A DNA stretch of 22,809 bases from Deltaproteobacteria bacterium RBG_16_44_11 (GTDB lineage Bacteria; Desulfobacterota; Syntrophia; Syntrophales; Smithellaceae): assembly GCA_001797845.1 (NCBI GenBank), contig MGQN01000006.1:55546-78354 (forward strand), written 5' to 3'. Shown here piece after piece: positions 1 to 6,181 of this stretch; positions within the stretch are counted from its first letter, which is position 1; every line of letters starts with the position of its first letter. A model generated the notes under the pieces. It saw only the letters and a list, made by a program, of their open reading frames with translations, was not told where the DNA came from and did no database searches. Made by a program: the position numbers and the translations under genes.

Positions 1-221
1 CCAACAAAATCAAAGGCATCAGGTGCGCGCAGGTTTTCGACCTTTTCACCGCCGAGATGGCCAAAGCTCACAATGACGCCAATTTTATCGCTTTTGGCGG
101 CAGGGTAAAATACAGCGTGCCGGTTACGGAAATGATTGACAACTTTATGAATACAACTTTTGCCAGTGACCGGCATACAAGAAGAGTCTCTAAAATGATG
201 GATTTAGACAAAAACCGTTAA
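1..221 (+). CDS. rpiB: Ribose-5-phosphate isomerase B, C-terminal part
   Basis: The frame is open from the left edge (first full codon at 3) and 72 residues are visible before TAA. The visible part fits the C-terminal half of the RpiB/LacAB sugar-phosphate isomerase family: an NKIKGIRC segment, the AHNDANFIAFGGR segment with the conserved HNDAN, and a terminal F-x-x-DRH-x-x-R segment. RpiB interconverts ribose-5-phosphate and ribulose-5-phosphate in the cytosolic pentose phosphate pathway. The catalytic loop with its ICGTG-type motif would lie just outside the window, so LacA/LacB-type specificity cannot be excluded. The gene ends 28 nt before the methyltransferase gene, on the same strand, so they may be co-transcribed. 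Confidence 0.88.
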   Translation, partial: NKIKGIRCAQVFDLFTAEMAKAHNDANFIAFGGRVKYSVPVTEMIDNFMNTTFASDRHTRRVSKMMDLDKNR

Positions 222-249
222 GACACCGCATTTCATTCAGGTAATTGAT

Positions 250-1107
250 ATGGCGGAAGTTTTAAACAAAAAAAAGATTCGCCAGGTATTTCGCGATGTG
301 CAAAAACATCTGCACATCGGGCAAGTAATCCGCCGCTTTTCCACCAACAAAAACGATATTCGACAAACCGCATTGGGCCAGATTGATTTATCGAAATGCC
401 AAAATGTTTTGGAACTAGGATGTGCTTTCGGCGCTTTTACCGAAGCTTTAAAAGGTAAACTGCATCCGGCGGCAAAAATCACCGGCCTGGATATTGTTCC
501 CGAATACGAGTCTTTTTTTCTGGAAGCGTGCAAGCGCGCGGGCTACGCGGGAACATTTTCCGCCTCCGGCGTCGAGCGGATTAAAAAATATCCCACCGCT
601 TCTTTTGATCTGGTTATTTGCAGTTACGCTTTATATTTTTTTGCCGGTCTGATTGGCGAAATTTCCCGCGTCCTCACAAAAGAAGGAATTTTCATTACCA
701 TTACCCACTCCCAATGCGACATGCAAGAGCTGGTAGAGATTACCAAAAAAATTCTGAAGAAAAATGGTATAATCAATGATAAACAATCCCTGCCGATAGA
801 AATTCTTGTCGGACAATTTTCCGCCGAAAACGGCGACAGAATTCTTCAGCCGTTTTTCCGCAAGATACGGACAATCGATTACAAAAATAAGCTTATTTTT
901 CAGCCGCACGAAATCGATCATTTTATGGAATATTTTCACTTCAAAAAATCTTTTTTCCTGATGGAAACCGACGTCCACAAAAAAAATATCGTTGACCAGC
1001 TTGTGCGCGAGCTGAAAGATGCGGCGATAAAGGAGAAAAATATCAGCATGTGCAAGGATGATAAGATTTTCATAGCCTCTCAACCTTTGATGTCCAAGGA
1101 AATGTAA
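250..1107 (+). CDS. Class I SAM-dependent methyltransferase
   Basis: A 285-residue protein with a Rossmann-type methyltransferase fold. Motif I is VLELGCAFGAF (about residues 53-63), the acidic end of strand 2 is GLDIVPE (about 79-85), and the motif II/III region is FDLVICSYALYFF (about 118-130), followed by the SRVLTKEGIFITI strand typical of Methyltransf_11/25 families. The long C-terminal part (about 170-285) carries no motif I recognise and probably sets substrate choice. The start is supported by an AGG at 239-241. The stop codon overlaps the next start by one base (TAATG), so translation is probably coupled to the NUDIX gene. The substrate is unknown. Confidence 0.85.
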   Translation: MAEVLNKKKIRQVFRDVQKHLHIGQVIRRFSTNKNDIRQTALGQIDLSKCQNVLELGCAFGAFTEALKGKLHPAAKITGLDIVPEYESFFLEACKRAGYAGTFSASGVERIKKYPTASFDLVICSYALYFFAGLIGEISRVLTKEGIFITITHSQCDMQELVEITKKILKKNGIINDKQSLPIEILVGQFSAENGDRILQPFFRKIRTIDYKNKLIFQPHEIDHFMEYFHFKKSFFLMETDVHKKNIVDQLVRELKDAAIKEKNISMCKDDKIFIASQPLMSKEM

Positions 1108-2105
1108 TGAAGAAACAGCGCAAGCATTGCCTTTACTGCGGGGAGATAACCATCAAGAAATATGAAGATGGAGTTCAGCGCGATTTCTGCTCCTCGTGCC
1201 AGTGCTTCTTTTATGAAAACCCCCTACCGGTAGTTTCTTCCATTCTGGAATCATCACGCCGGATACTTTTGGTTAAGCGGGACAGGCCCCCTTCAAAAGG
1301 CCTTTGGTGCTTGCCGACGGGCTTTGCCGAAGCGGGCGAAAGTATCGAAGACGCGGCACTGCGCGAACTAGAAGAAGAAACCGGCATCAAGGGCCGGATA
1401 GTAAAACTGCTGGATGTTGATTCTTACAAGAGCCGCTTTTACGGCGATTTACTTTTTTTGACTTTTGTCGTGGAACAAGTAAGCGGGAAGCTGGCTGCCG
1501 GAGCGGACAGCGCGCAGGCCAAGTTTTGGCCGGTAAACAGAATTCCGCCGCTCGCTTTTCGCCCTAACAGAAACGCGCTTGATACCTACATAAAAGGAAA
1601 AAGAGATTACTGGGCAATATTTGATTCGATTGAACACGCGGACAAAAAAACACTCCAGCCCGAAGCATCGAAAAACTTTTTAACGCGCCGTCTGGTCAAT
1701 GTTATTATTAAAAATAAGGAAAAGATTATCGAGCAATGGCTGGAAGATATTGCCGTCAATCCATCCACCTCTGAGTATAATAGCTTTGCCCAAAAAACTT
1801 TACACAATATCTGTGACAAGATTCTTTCCCAAATCATTCTTTGGCTGGGCGGTCTGCACGATGTTAAAAGGGTTAAGAGCTTTTACACCAAGCTCGGCCG
1901 GGAAAGAAAAAAGGCAGGCTTTAAAATCAGCGAAGCTCTCAGTGCGCTGAGTCTTATCCGCAAACACATCTGGACGTTCGCCCTGGCGCAAGATGCCCTG
2001 CAGAAAAATCTGGAGCTTTACATGACCTTTGAACTGCAAAGACGCATGACGATATTCTTTGACCTGGCGACTTTTTATCTTACGCGTGGGTATGAGGAAA
2101 AATAG
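1107..2105 (+). CDS. Zinc-ribbon NUDIX hydrolase fused to an RsbRD-like domain
   Basis: A 332-residue, apparently three-part protein. Residues 8-31 hold a zinc ribbon (C8-x2-C11 and C28-x2-C31). Residues 72-94 hold a complete NUDIX box: G72, E78, R86-E87, E89-E90-E91 and G93, all in the G-x5-E-x7-RE-U-x-EE-x-GU spacing, so pyrophosphohydrolase chemistry on a nucleoside diphosphate derivative is expected. From about residue 195 to the end is an all-helical region (W-L-E-D-I, F-x-x-x-L-G-R-E-R, L-S-L-I-R-K-H-I-W, R-R-M-T-I-F-F-D-L-A-T-F-Y) resembling the RsbRD N-terminal sensor domain of stressosome proteins. Single-domain NUDIX enzymes are usually 140-180 residues, so the tail is a real fusion. 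A divergent copy of the last 40 codons lies at 3327-3452. The NUDIX call is firm; the RsbRD call is by pattern recognition only. Confidence 0.85.
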   Translation: MKKQRKHCLYCGEITIKKYEDGVQRDFCSSCQCFFYENPLPVVSSILESSRRILLVKRDRPPSKGLWCLPTGFAEAGESIEDAALRELEEETGIKGRIVKLLDVDSYKSRFYGDLLFLTFVVEQVSGKLAAGADSAQAKFWPVNRIPPLAFRPNRNALDTYIKGKRDYWAIFDSIEHADKKTLQPEASKNFLTRRLVNVIIKNKEKIIEQWLEDIAVNPSTSEYNSFAQKTLHNICDKILSQIILWLGGLHDVKRVKSFYTKLGRERKKAGFKISEALSALSLIRKHIWTFALAQDALQKNLELYMTFELQRRMTIFFDLATFYLTRGYEEK

Positions 2106-2112
2106 CGAGACT

Positions 2113-2144
2113 CAAGTTTCAGAAATGTAGTGAACTGAAACTTG
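2113..2144. repeat. Perfect 10-bp inverted repeat after the NUDIX gene
   Basis: CAAGTTTCAG (2113-2122) and CTGAAACTTG (2135-2144) are exact reverse complements separated by 12 nt, starting 8 nt after the stop of the NUDIX gene. No T-run follows on either strand, so this is a strong RNA hairpin but not a textbook intrinsic terminator. Confidence 0.8.
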
Positions 2145-2154
2145 TAAGCCGAAC

Positions 2155-2177
2155 TATCCCGCAAGCGTAGCGGGATA
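2155..2177. repeat. Small GGGATAATGAC-tailed palindrome
   Basis: TATCCCG (2155-2161) and CGGGATA (2171-2177) pair across a 9-nt loop and are followed by ATGACA. The layout (CCCG stem, then GGGA-(T)A-ATGAC tail) resembles the palindrome inside the GNAT gene at 9831-9850, so it may be a member of the same dispersed repeat family. Confidence 0.6.
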
Positions 2178-2273
2178 ATGACAGCGCATTGGAATTGGTT
2201 GAGGGTGGGAGGAACAGGTTAGCATAGTAAACAACGTCCCAAAAAATGCATAGAGCAAGAAAGGATACGAATC

Positions 2274-3242
2274 ATGAAAACAATTAAGGTGACCATGATA
2301 GTTACCTCTATTTTTTTAGTGATTTTGGCATTTTCTCTACTAGGATGTCACGCCAAATTGACTTCTGTATCTCCTTACCGTCGTGCTCCGGGAGAAATTT
2401 TTTTAATCTCAGGGGAAAACTTTGGAAACAGGCAGGGAAGTCAAGTAGTCGGTATCAGTCGATGTCGAGCCTCTATTATCTACGATGTTCTTTTCTGGAT
2501 GCCCGAAGAAATTGAGGTCCGCCTCCCCTCCGATCTGCCGTCTGGTAATTATAAAGTATTTATCTATGACGATAGTGATCATACCGGTAGCAATTCTCTT
2601 GATCTTTGGATTACTGCGGCATCAGTGCCTTTAGCAATCATAGACCCTTACGAAGTGCAGGTTAAAAGCTTCAGAGCACGTTATGGCAAAAGTATTGAAT
2701 GGGAAAGGTGGATGTTAGACAATCGAGGCCGCTATGAAGCTGCATTTTTGAAGGCCAAAGAGGCTCCGTGTACACGTAATATAGCGTTTAGATATGATAC
2801 CGATCCCATTGTCTACGAGCCTCCATGGGTCAACGAGGATCAACATATGGCCGCCCTGAAAGCAATATCAGATCTTGCTTATCCAGGTTATGATTTTCGC
2901 TTCCTCTTTGATGGGGATACCGATTACTCTTACGCCAACGCTATAGCTGGTATTCCAACGAATGAATCATTTGCATCCGGTAAAGATGTTTATCTCTATT
3001 ATGAAACTATTTTTATTCACGAGTTCGCTCATATTTTATGTATTCCGCATCATTACGATACAATTGCAGAAATGGGCATGCGAAGACATATGCCTCCAGG
3101 AGAATCCGAGTGTTTGATGGATCGGGGTACCAATCAGTTTTGCTCTGCCTGTCGAACTGCATTGAATGTTCCGCTTGATGTTGATACTGAAGAAGCCCTC
3201 GATGCAGCTATTGCAGAGATCTGGAGGAGATACCCCTATTGA
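2274..3242 (+). CDS. Metzincin-like zinc metalloprotease lipoprotein with TIG domain
   Basis: 322 residues. The N-terminus is a lipoprotein signal (hydrophobic stretch, then lipobox S-L-L-G-C25), so the mature protein should be lipid-anchored outside the inner membrane. Residues about 28-115 look like an IPT/TIG immunoglobulin-like domain (VSPYRRAPGEIFLISGENFG start). The C-terminal part has H249-E-F-A-H253-I-L-C-I-P-H259, the metzincin HExxHxxGxxH zinc site with Cys in place of Gly, then a Met-turn candidate C280-L-M282 and C290-x2-C293, an order reminiscent of archaemetzincins. The start has an AAGAAAGGA ribosome site about 9 nt upstream. The gene sits between the NUDIX gene and a second copy of that gene's 3' end, which suggests insertion. 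The substrate is unknown; the metalloprotease call rests on motifs only. Confidence 0.75.
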   Translation: MKTIKVTMIVTSIFLVILAFSLLGCHAKLTSVSPYRRAPGEIFLISGENFGNRQGSQVVGISRCRASIIYDVLFWMPEEIEVRLPSDLPSGNYKVFIYDDSDHTGSNSLDLWITAASVPLAIIDPYEVQVKSFRARYGKSIEWERWMLDNRGRYEAAFLKAKEAPCTRNIAFRYDTDPIVYEPPWVNEDQHMAALKAISDLAYPGYDFRFLFDGDTDYSYANAIAGIPTNESFASGKDVYLYYETIFIHEFAHILCIPHHYDTIAEMGMRRHMPPGESECLMDRGTNQFCSACRTALNVPLDVDTEEALDAAIAEIWRRYPY

Positions 3243-3323
3243 TGGTCTAATCTTTATTCTTGACAACAGAAATTACTGGGACAGTATGCTTAGTGAGGGT
3301 ATCTACGAATTAGGTAAATCTTG

Positions 3324-3452
3324 AACGCGCATGATGCCCTGCAGAAAAATTTGGAGCTATACATGACCCTTGAACTGCAAAGACGCATGACAATATTTTT
3401 CGACCTGGCCACTTTTTATATAACTCGCGGATACGAGGAAAATAGGATTTAA
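3324..3452 (+). pseudogene. Remnant: 3' end of a second NUDIX/RsbRD gene
   Basis: Bases 3327-3445 match the last part of the NUDIX gene (1986-2105) with about 15 substitutions and one missing A near the end, and the frame reads NAHDALQKNLELYMTLELQ and on to a Y-I-T-R-G-Y-E-E-N-R-I end. Upstream of 3327 the similarity stops abruptly and the frame meets a stop at 3315-3317, so there is no gene body. Nearly all differences are at third codon positions or conservative (F to L, L to I), which means the copy diverged while it still coded for protein and was cut later. The missing A shifts the last codons past the original stop to TAA at 3450. Confidence 0.85.
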
Positions 3453-3509
3453 AGACTTTTAATATTTTAGGTTCATTAACAGCCAAGCAATACTTTTAGG
3501 AGGTTTGTC

Positions 3510-4139
3510 ATGGAATTTAAAGAAGCGATGAAACAAAGACGAGCCGTTAACTATTTTGATCCCACCAAAGACGTAACTGATGCGCAGATTAAGGATATAA
3601 TAGAAACCGCGTCGCTGGCACCTTCAGGATTTAATCTTCAGCCGTGGAACGTAATTGTTGTCAAGGATAAGGCCAAAAAAGAAATCCTGAGAAAAGTTGC
3701 CTGGGATCAGGCTAAAATAACTGAAGCGCCTGTTGTCCTGATTGTTCTGGGCGATCGTGAAGGCTGGAAAAAAGACCACAGCACTTTTGAGAGGGATTTC
3801 GCGGAAATGGTTAAAACCGGCGCAATGAAAAAGGAGCAGTATAACTGGTTTGCCGACGCGGCAAAGTCCATTTATGGAACTACCCCTGATCAGAAAATGG
3901 CATTTGCCTGTAAAAACGCAGGATTTTTCGGCATGTCTCTCATGCTTGCCGCAAAGAATGCCGGACTCGACTCTCATCCGATGGACGGATTGGATGTTGA
4001 AGGCGTTAAAAAGGCTTTTAATATACCCGATCAATACTGGGTTCCTTTTTTACTGGCAATTGGTCATTTTGATAAAAGCAAAACTCTTCTTCCGGCAAAA
4101 TGGAGAAAAAGCTACAATGAAATAGTTGTGAGTTTCTAA
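3510..4139 (+). CDS. Nitroreductase family FMN oxidoreductase
   Basis: 209 residues, normal for the family. The N-terminal QRRAVNYF segment and the LAPSGFNLQPWNVIVV segment are the FMN-binding signatures of the nitroreductase superfamily, and GFFGMSLMLAAKNAGLDSHPMDG with the final LLAIGHFDKSK fits the C-terminal helix and strand. Such enzymes reduce nitroaromatics, quinones or other acceptors with NAD(P)H and usually form dimers in the cytosol; the physiological substrate is unknown here. A strong AGGAGG site lies 7 nt before ATG. The gene follows the truncated NUDIX remnant by 57 nt and seems to be its own unit. Confidence 0.9.
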   Translation: MEFKEAMKQRRAVNYFDPTKDVTDAQIKDIIETASLAPSGFNLQPWNVIVVKDKAKKEILRKVAWDQAKITEAPVVLIVLGDREGWKKDHSTFERDFAEMVKTGAMKKEQYNWFADAAKSIYGTTPDQKMAFACKNAGFFGMSLMLAAKNAGLDSHPMDGLDVEGVKKAFNIPDQYWVPFLLAIGHFDKSKTLLPAKWRKSYNEIVVSF

Positions 4140-4144
4140 AATTA

Positions 4145-4177
4145 ATCGGAAAAAACGAGGTTCGTAAATTAATTGTT
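4145..4177. repeat. Direct repeat, copy 1
   Basis: ATCGGAAAAAACGAGGTTCG is followed by TAA and an ATTGTT end. It matches 5155-5188 with two substitutions in the first 26 bases and a small change in the AT-rich tail. Both copies lie 40-50 nt or less before the start of an unrelated small gene. In this copy the next bases complete GTTAGAC, which fits the GTTRRRY core of integron recombination sites. Confidence 0.75.
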
Positions 4178-4225
4178 AGACAAAGAATCTCAAAAGGTGA
4201 CTAATCGAAGAAGGAAGGTATACGT

Positions 4226-4708
4226 ATGCTAGATGCCGGCCAGATCAGCAAAGGAATTGACCCTGGTGTACTGAACGGACTATTTGCTTTGGGTGGAGTA
4301 ATTCTAGGCTCCATTGGGGCTATACTGAGAGACATTATTCTGCGCAAGCTGCCTGTACAAATCGAGAGAGTCCGCATTCACGATAAAGACCGAATAGAAG
4401 CATATAAAGAGCTTATAGTATTTATTAGGGATATCCAAAATTCTTCATTTCCATTGGCAGAAGACAAGGAGGCAGATTTTAAGGAGATCATGAAAGACAG
4501 ATACGAAGATAAGATTCTCCGAAACATGCCATACTATCACAAAGACATCATTGAAGAACTGGAAAAGATGGAAAGTAATTACCTTTGCCTCACTAACCGA
4601 GATCTAATTTCCGAAGTGGACTGCAGCCATTTCATCGAAGAAGAGCTGTATCAGACTGCAAATAAAATAAGCAAAGAGATCAAGGCGGCAATCAAGTCAT
4701 GGAAATGA
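4226..4708 (+). CDS. Unknown protein with one N-terminal membrane helix
   Basis: I do not recognise this 160-residue protein. Residues about 17-39 (GLFALGGVILGSIGAILRDII) form one hydrophobic helix; the remainder (40-160) is charged and helical, rich in E, K and I, with alternating heptad-like spacing, so it is probably a membrane-anchored cytoplasmic helical protein. A clear GGAAGG ribosome site lies 7 nt before ATG. It stands between two repeat-like spacers (direct repeat 4145-4177 before it, attC-like palindrome 4746-4813 after it) and has no obvious functional partner. Confidence 0.75.
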   Translation: MLDAGQISKGIDPGVLNGLFALGGVILGSIGAILRDIILRKLPVQIERVRIHDKDRIEAYKELIVFIRDIQNSSFPLAEDKEADFKEIMKDRYEDKILRNMPYYHKDIIEELEKMESNYLCLTNRDLISEVDCSHFIEEELYQTANKISKEIKAAIKSWK

Positions 4709-4745
4709 CACGCCAGAAGTGTGAAACAAAAGTTGAGACTGAAGT

Positions 4746-4813
4746 GCTCAACGACGGTTTGCAGCGGATTGCTAAATGCTCCCGCTAAAGCCGATCATTG
4801 TGTTTGGTTAGGA
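4746..4813. repeat. attC-like imperfect palindrome
   Basis: The element starts with GCTCAAC (fits RYYYAAC) and ends with GTTAGGA (GTTRRR but A in place of the final Y), 68 bp in total. Its inside is an imperfect palindrome in which CGGTTTGCAGCGG pairs with CCCGCTAAAGCCG, leaving a few extrahelical bases, as integron attC sites do. The next gene starts 9 nt after it. No integrase gene is in the window, so this is only a resemblance. Confidence 0.35.
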
Positions 4814-4821
4814 TAAAAGAT

Positions 4822-5061
4822 ATGAAAGATAATCCTCTTATCAAAGATGCCATTAAGCGGAACGAAGACGCTTTAATCGGATTAACTCCCGGCACACTCG
4901 TATACCAGGAATGTAAAAATAAAATAGAGCGCCATAGATATGAATCGATAATGGCGATGTTGTCCGATATTTCAAAGCCTAAAAAAATTGAAATATTCAT
5001 TGCAATTATTGCATTCCTTGCTTTCTTGATTGCAACGGCTCAGCTTTTCTGTTCAAAATAG
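4822..5061 (+). CDS. Small tail-anchored membrane protein of unknown function
   Basis: 79 residues from the ATG at 4822, chosen because an AGGA lies 8 nt upstream; a TTG at 4798 would add eight residues but has no ribosome site. The N-terminal two thirds are charged and soluble (LIKDAIKRNEDALIGLTPGTL), and the C-terminus is one hydrophobic helix (IEIFIAIIAFLAFLIATAQLF) followed by CSK. This is the layout of a tail-anchored protein. I recognise no family. It follows the attC-like element directly. Confidence 0.65.
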   Translation: MKDNPLIKDAIKRNEDALIGLTPGTLVYQECKNKIERHRYESIMAMLSDISKPKKIEIFIAIIAFLAFLIATAQLFCSK

Positions 5062-5074
5062 GAGTTAACTTACG

Positions 5075-5122
5075 ATGAAACCATTATTGAGATTTACCTT
5101 GTTCCTTGTCGTGCTATTATGA
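5075..5122 (+). other. 15-residue hydrophobic ORF, broken gene start or leader
   Basis: ATG at 5075 with GGAGT upstream opens a frame MKPLLRFTLFLVVLL followed by TGA. It looks like the first half of a signal peptide, cut by a stop. It may be the remnant of a secreted protein gene or a short leader; nothing downstream continues it in frame. It starts 13 nt after the tail-anchored protein gene. Confidence 0.35.
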
Positions 5123-5154
5123 CACCAAATTTACGCGTGACCTTTAGGTAGGTC

Positions 5155-5188
5155 ATCGGAAAAAGCGAAGTTCGTAATATAAATTGTT
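5155..5188. repeat. Direct repeat, copy 2
   Basis: ATCGGAAAAAGCGAAGTTCG followed by TAATATAAATTGTT, the partner of 4145-4177. It lies within a weak palindromic region (5128-5188) in which TTTACG and CGTAA, and TGACC and GGTCA, can pair. The gene at 5214 starts 25 nt later. Confidence 0.75.
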
Positions 5189-5213
5189 GCCGTAAATATA
5201 TGAGAGGCAGATC

Positions 5214-5729
5214 GTGAAAGTTGATCTAATCAAGGACTTTTATTCGAAGGAACTTGAAGACAAGAGCGTGCAAGACAATCGGCTAACTGTACATGTCGGC
5301 ATCCTTACTCTAATAGGAGCTGCTCTCCTTTTTTCATTAAAGAATCCAATTGGCACTGACCACAACTTGTTCTCTTTATTCCTGGGTGCTCTTGTACTCG
5401 CTTTAATATTTTTTGTTGCTAGCATAGTCCAAGTGATTCGAGCTAACATCGGTCATAAATATGAGCGTCTCCCGAGAGCTGATGTAGTCTATGATTACTT
5501 CCTGAAGCTCCAAGACTTCTACAGGAGCAATCCCAAGACTTTCGGCTCTTCAGAAGATGATTTTGAAGACTATCTGAAGCGAAAAATGGTCGAAGCCACA
5601 GCTCGAAACACGGATGTAAACCTTTTGCGCAGCGCTAGAAATCACACTGCACTTGTTCTGATGGCTTTGGCGGTCGCCCTCTCTCTCGTATGCGCTGTCA
5701 TGGCAATTCTTACATCAACCAATGCGTAG
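5214..5729 (+). CDS. Three-helix membrane protein of unknown function
   Basis: 171 residues from a GTG start with GAGAGG upstream. Three hydrophobic helices are visible: about residues 27-43 (VGILTLIGAALLFSL), 52-76 (LFLGALVLALIFFVASIVQVI) and 145-167 (LVLMALAVALSLVCAVMAIL). Between the second and third is a soluble helical segment of about 65 residues (RLPRADVVYDYFLKLQDFYR and on). The N-terminus (KDFYSKELEDKSVQDNRLT) is cytoplasmic in type. The 2-helix hairpin plus soluble helix plus final helix recalls small membrane effectors of bacterial conflict systems, but I see no signature that proves it. It is followed 62 nt later by a small disordered protein gene that may be its partner. Confidence 0.75.
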   Translation: MKVDLIKDFYSKELEDKSVQDNRLTVHVGILTLIGAALLFSLKNPIGTDHNLFSLFLGALVLALIFFVASIVQVIRANIGHKYERLPRADVVYDYFLKLQDFYRSNPKTFGSSEDDFEDYLKRKMVEATARNTDVNLLRSARNHTALVLMALAVALSLVCAVMAILTSTNA

Positions 5730-5791
5730 AAGGAAATAAAGGTACAGTAAGGTTACTCTGAACAACTTGTTTTGCAAAAGGAGGAGGTAAA

Positions 5792-5992
5792 ATGACACAA
5801 GAAAAAGACGAAAAGCGTCCTGCACAGACGCAAGGCAACGAAGGGCCTCATGTTCAGACGGAAATGCCTGTGCCAAAACCTGAGAAACCAGCGGAACCGC
5901 AAAATATAATCATCAGAGGGTCAATTGAGCCCGAGAAGGAGCCTTTAATCCAATTTGAAAAGAGAAGGTTCGAGAAGAAAGATTCCAAATAA
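5792..5992 (+). CDS. Small proline- and charge-rich, probably disordered protein
   Basis: 66 residues with one of the best ribosome sites in the window (AAAGGAGGAGG, 4 nt before ATG), so it is very likely translated. The sequence is full of E, K, P and Q (TQEKDEKRPAQTQGNEG at the start), with one short hydrophobic core PQNIIIRGSIEP near residue 42, and has no membrane helix. It is likely intrinsically disordered and could be a partner or tether of the membrane protein encoded just before it. No family recognised. Confidence 0.7.
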   Translation: MTQEKDEKRPAQTQGNEGPHVQTEMPVPKPEKPAEPQNIIIRGSIEPEKEPLIQFEKRRFEKKDSK

Positions 5993-6038
5993 GAGTTTTC
6001 AGCGGCTAACCATCGACTCCGCTAGGATTTGAAAACTC
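5993..6038. repeat. Nested hairpin after the small disordered gene
   Basis: GAGTTTTCA (5993-6001) pairs exactly with TGAAAACTC (6030-6038), and inside it AGCGG (6001-6005) faces CCGCT (6019-6023). It starts directly after the TAA of the preceding gene and could act as its terminator, although no T-run follows. Confidence 0.6.
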
Positions 6039-6073
6039 TGGCATTTTAAAACGTATGAGCTTAGTCGTTGGGC
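6004..6073. repeat. Second attC-like imperfect palindrome
   Basis: A 70-bp stretch from GGCTAAC to GTTGGGC (fits GTTRRRY). CGACTCCGCT (6013-6023 region) faces AGCTTAGTCG (8 of 10 complementary), and GATTTGAAAA faces TTTTAAAAC around a short loop. The AGCGG...CTCCGCTA core is shared with the element at 4746-4813. It overlaps the hairpin at 5993-6038, so the two folds compete. The attC reading is tentative. Confidence 0.3.
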
Positions 6074-6120
6074 ACATAGATATTAAAAAGCCACGGTACT
6101 CACACAGAACAATATTTATG

Positions 6121-6170
6121 TTGACAACGTTCACAAATATGGTGTATTGTGACATCACCTTATTTGTGAA
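6121..6170 (+). promoter_or_regulatory. ParA promoter overlapped by a palindromic operator
   Basis: TTGACA (6121-6126) and TATTGT (6145-6150) form a -35/-10 pair with an 18-nt spacer. A perfect inverted repeat TTCACAAATA (6130-6139) and TATTTGTGAA (6161-6170) covers the spacer and start region, with an inner GGTG...CACC pair. This is the layout of an autorepressed promoter. The N-terminal DNA-binding domain of the ParA protein encoded 12 nt downstream is the obvious candidate ligand. Confidence 0.7.
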
Positions 6171-6181
6171 AGGAGTCCATT

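Noticed and set aside
631..1083. Antisense frame of 150 codons in the methyltransferase gene
   Set aside because: It is fully opposite a gene with clear family motifs, has no ribosome site and no recognisable family; the same holds for most other overlapping frames in the window.
3470..3486. GG-N10-GC spacing before the nitroreductase gene as a sigma-54 promoter
   Set aside because: The flanking bases do not fit TGGCA or TTGC, so the spacing is likely chance.
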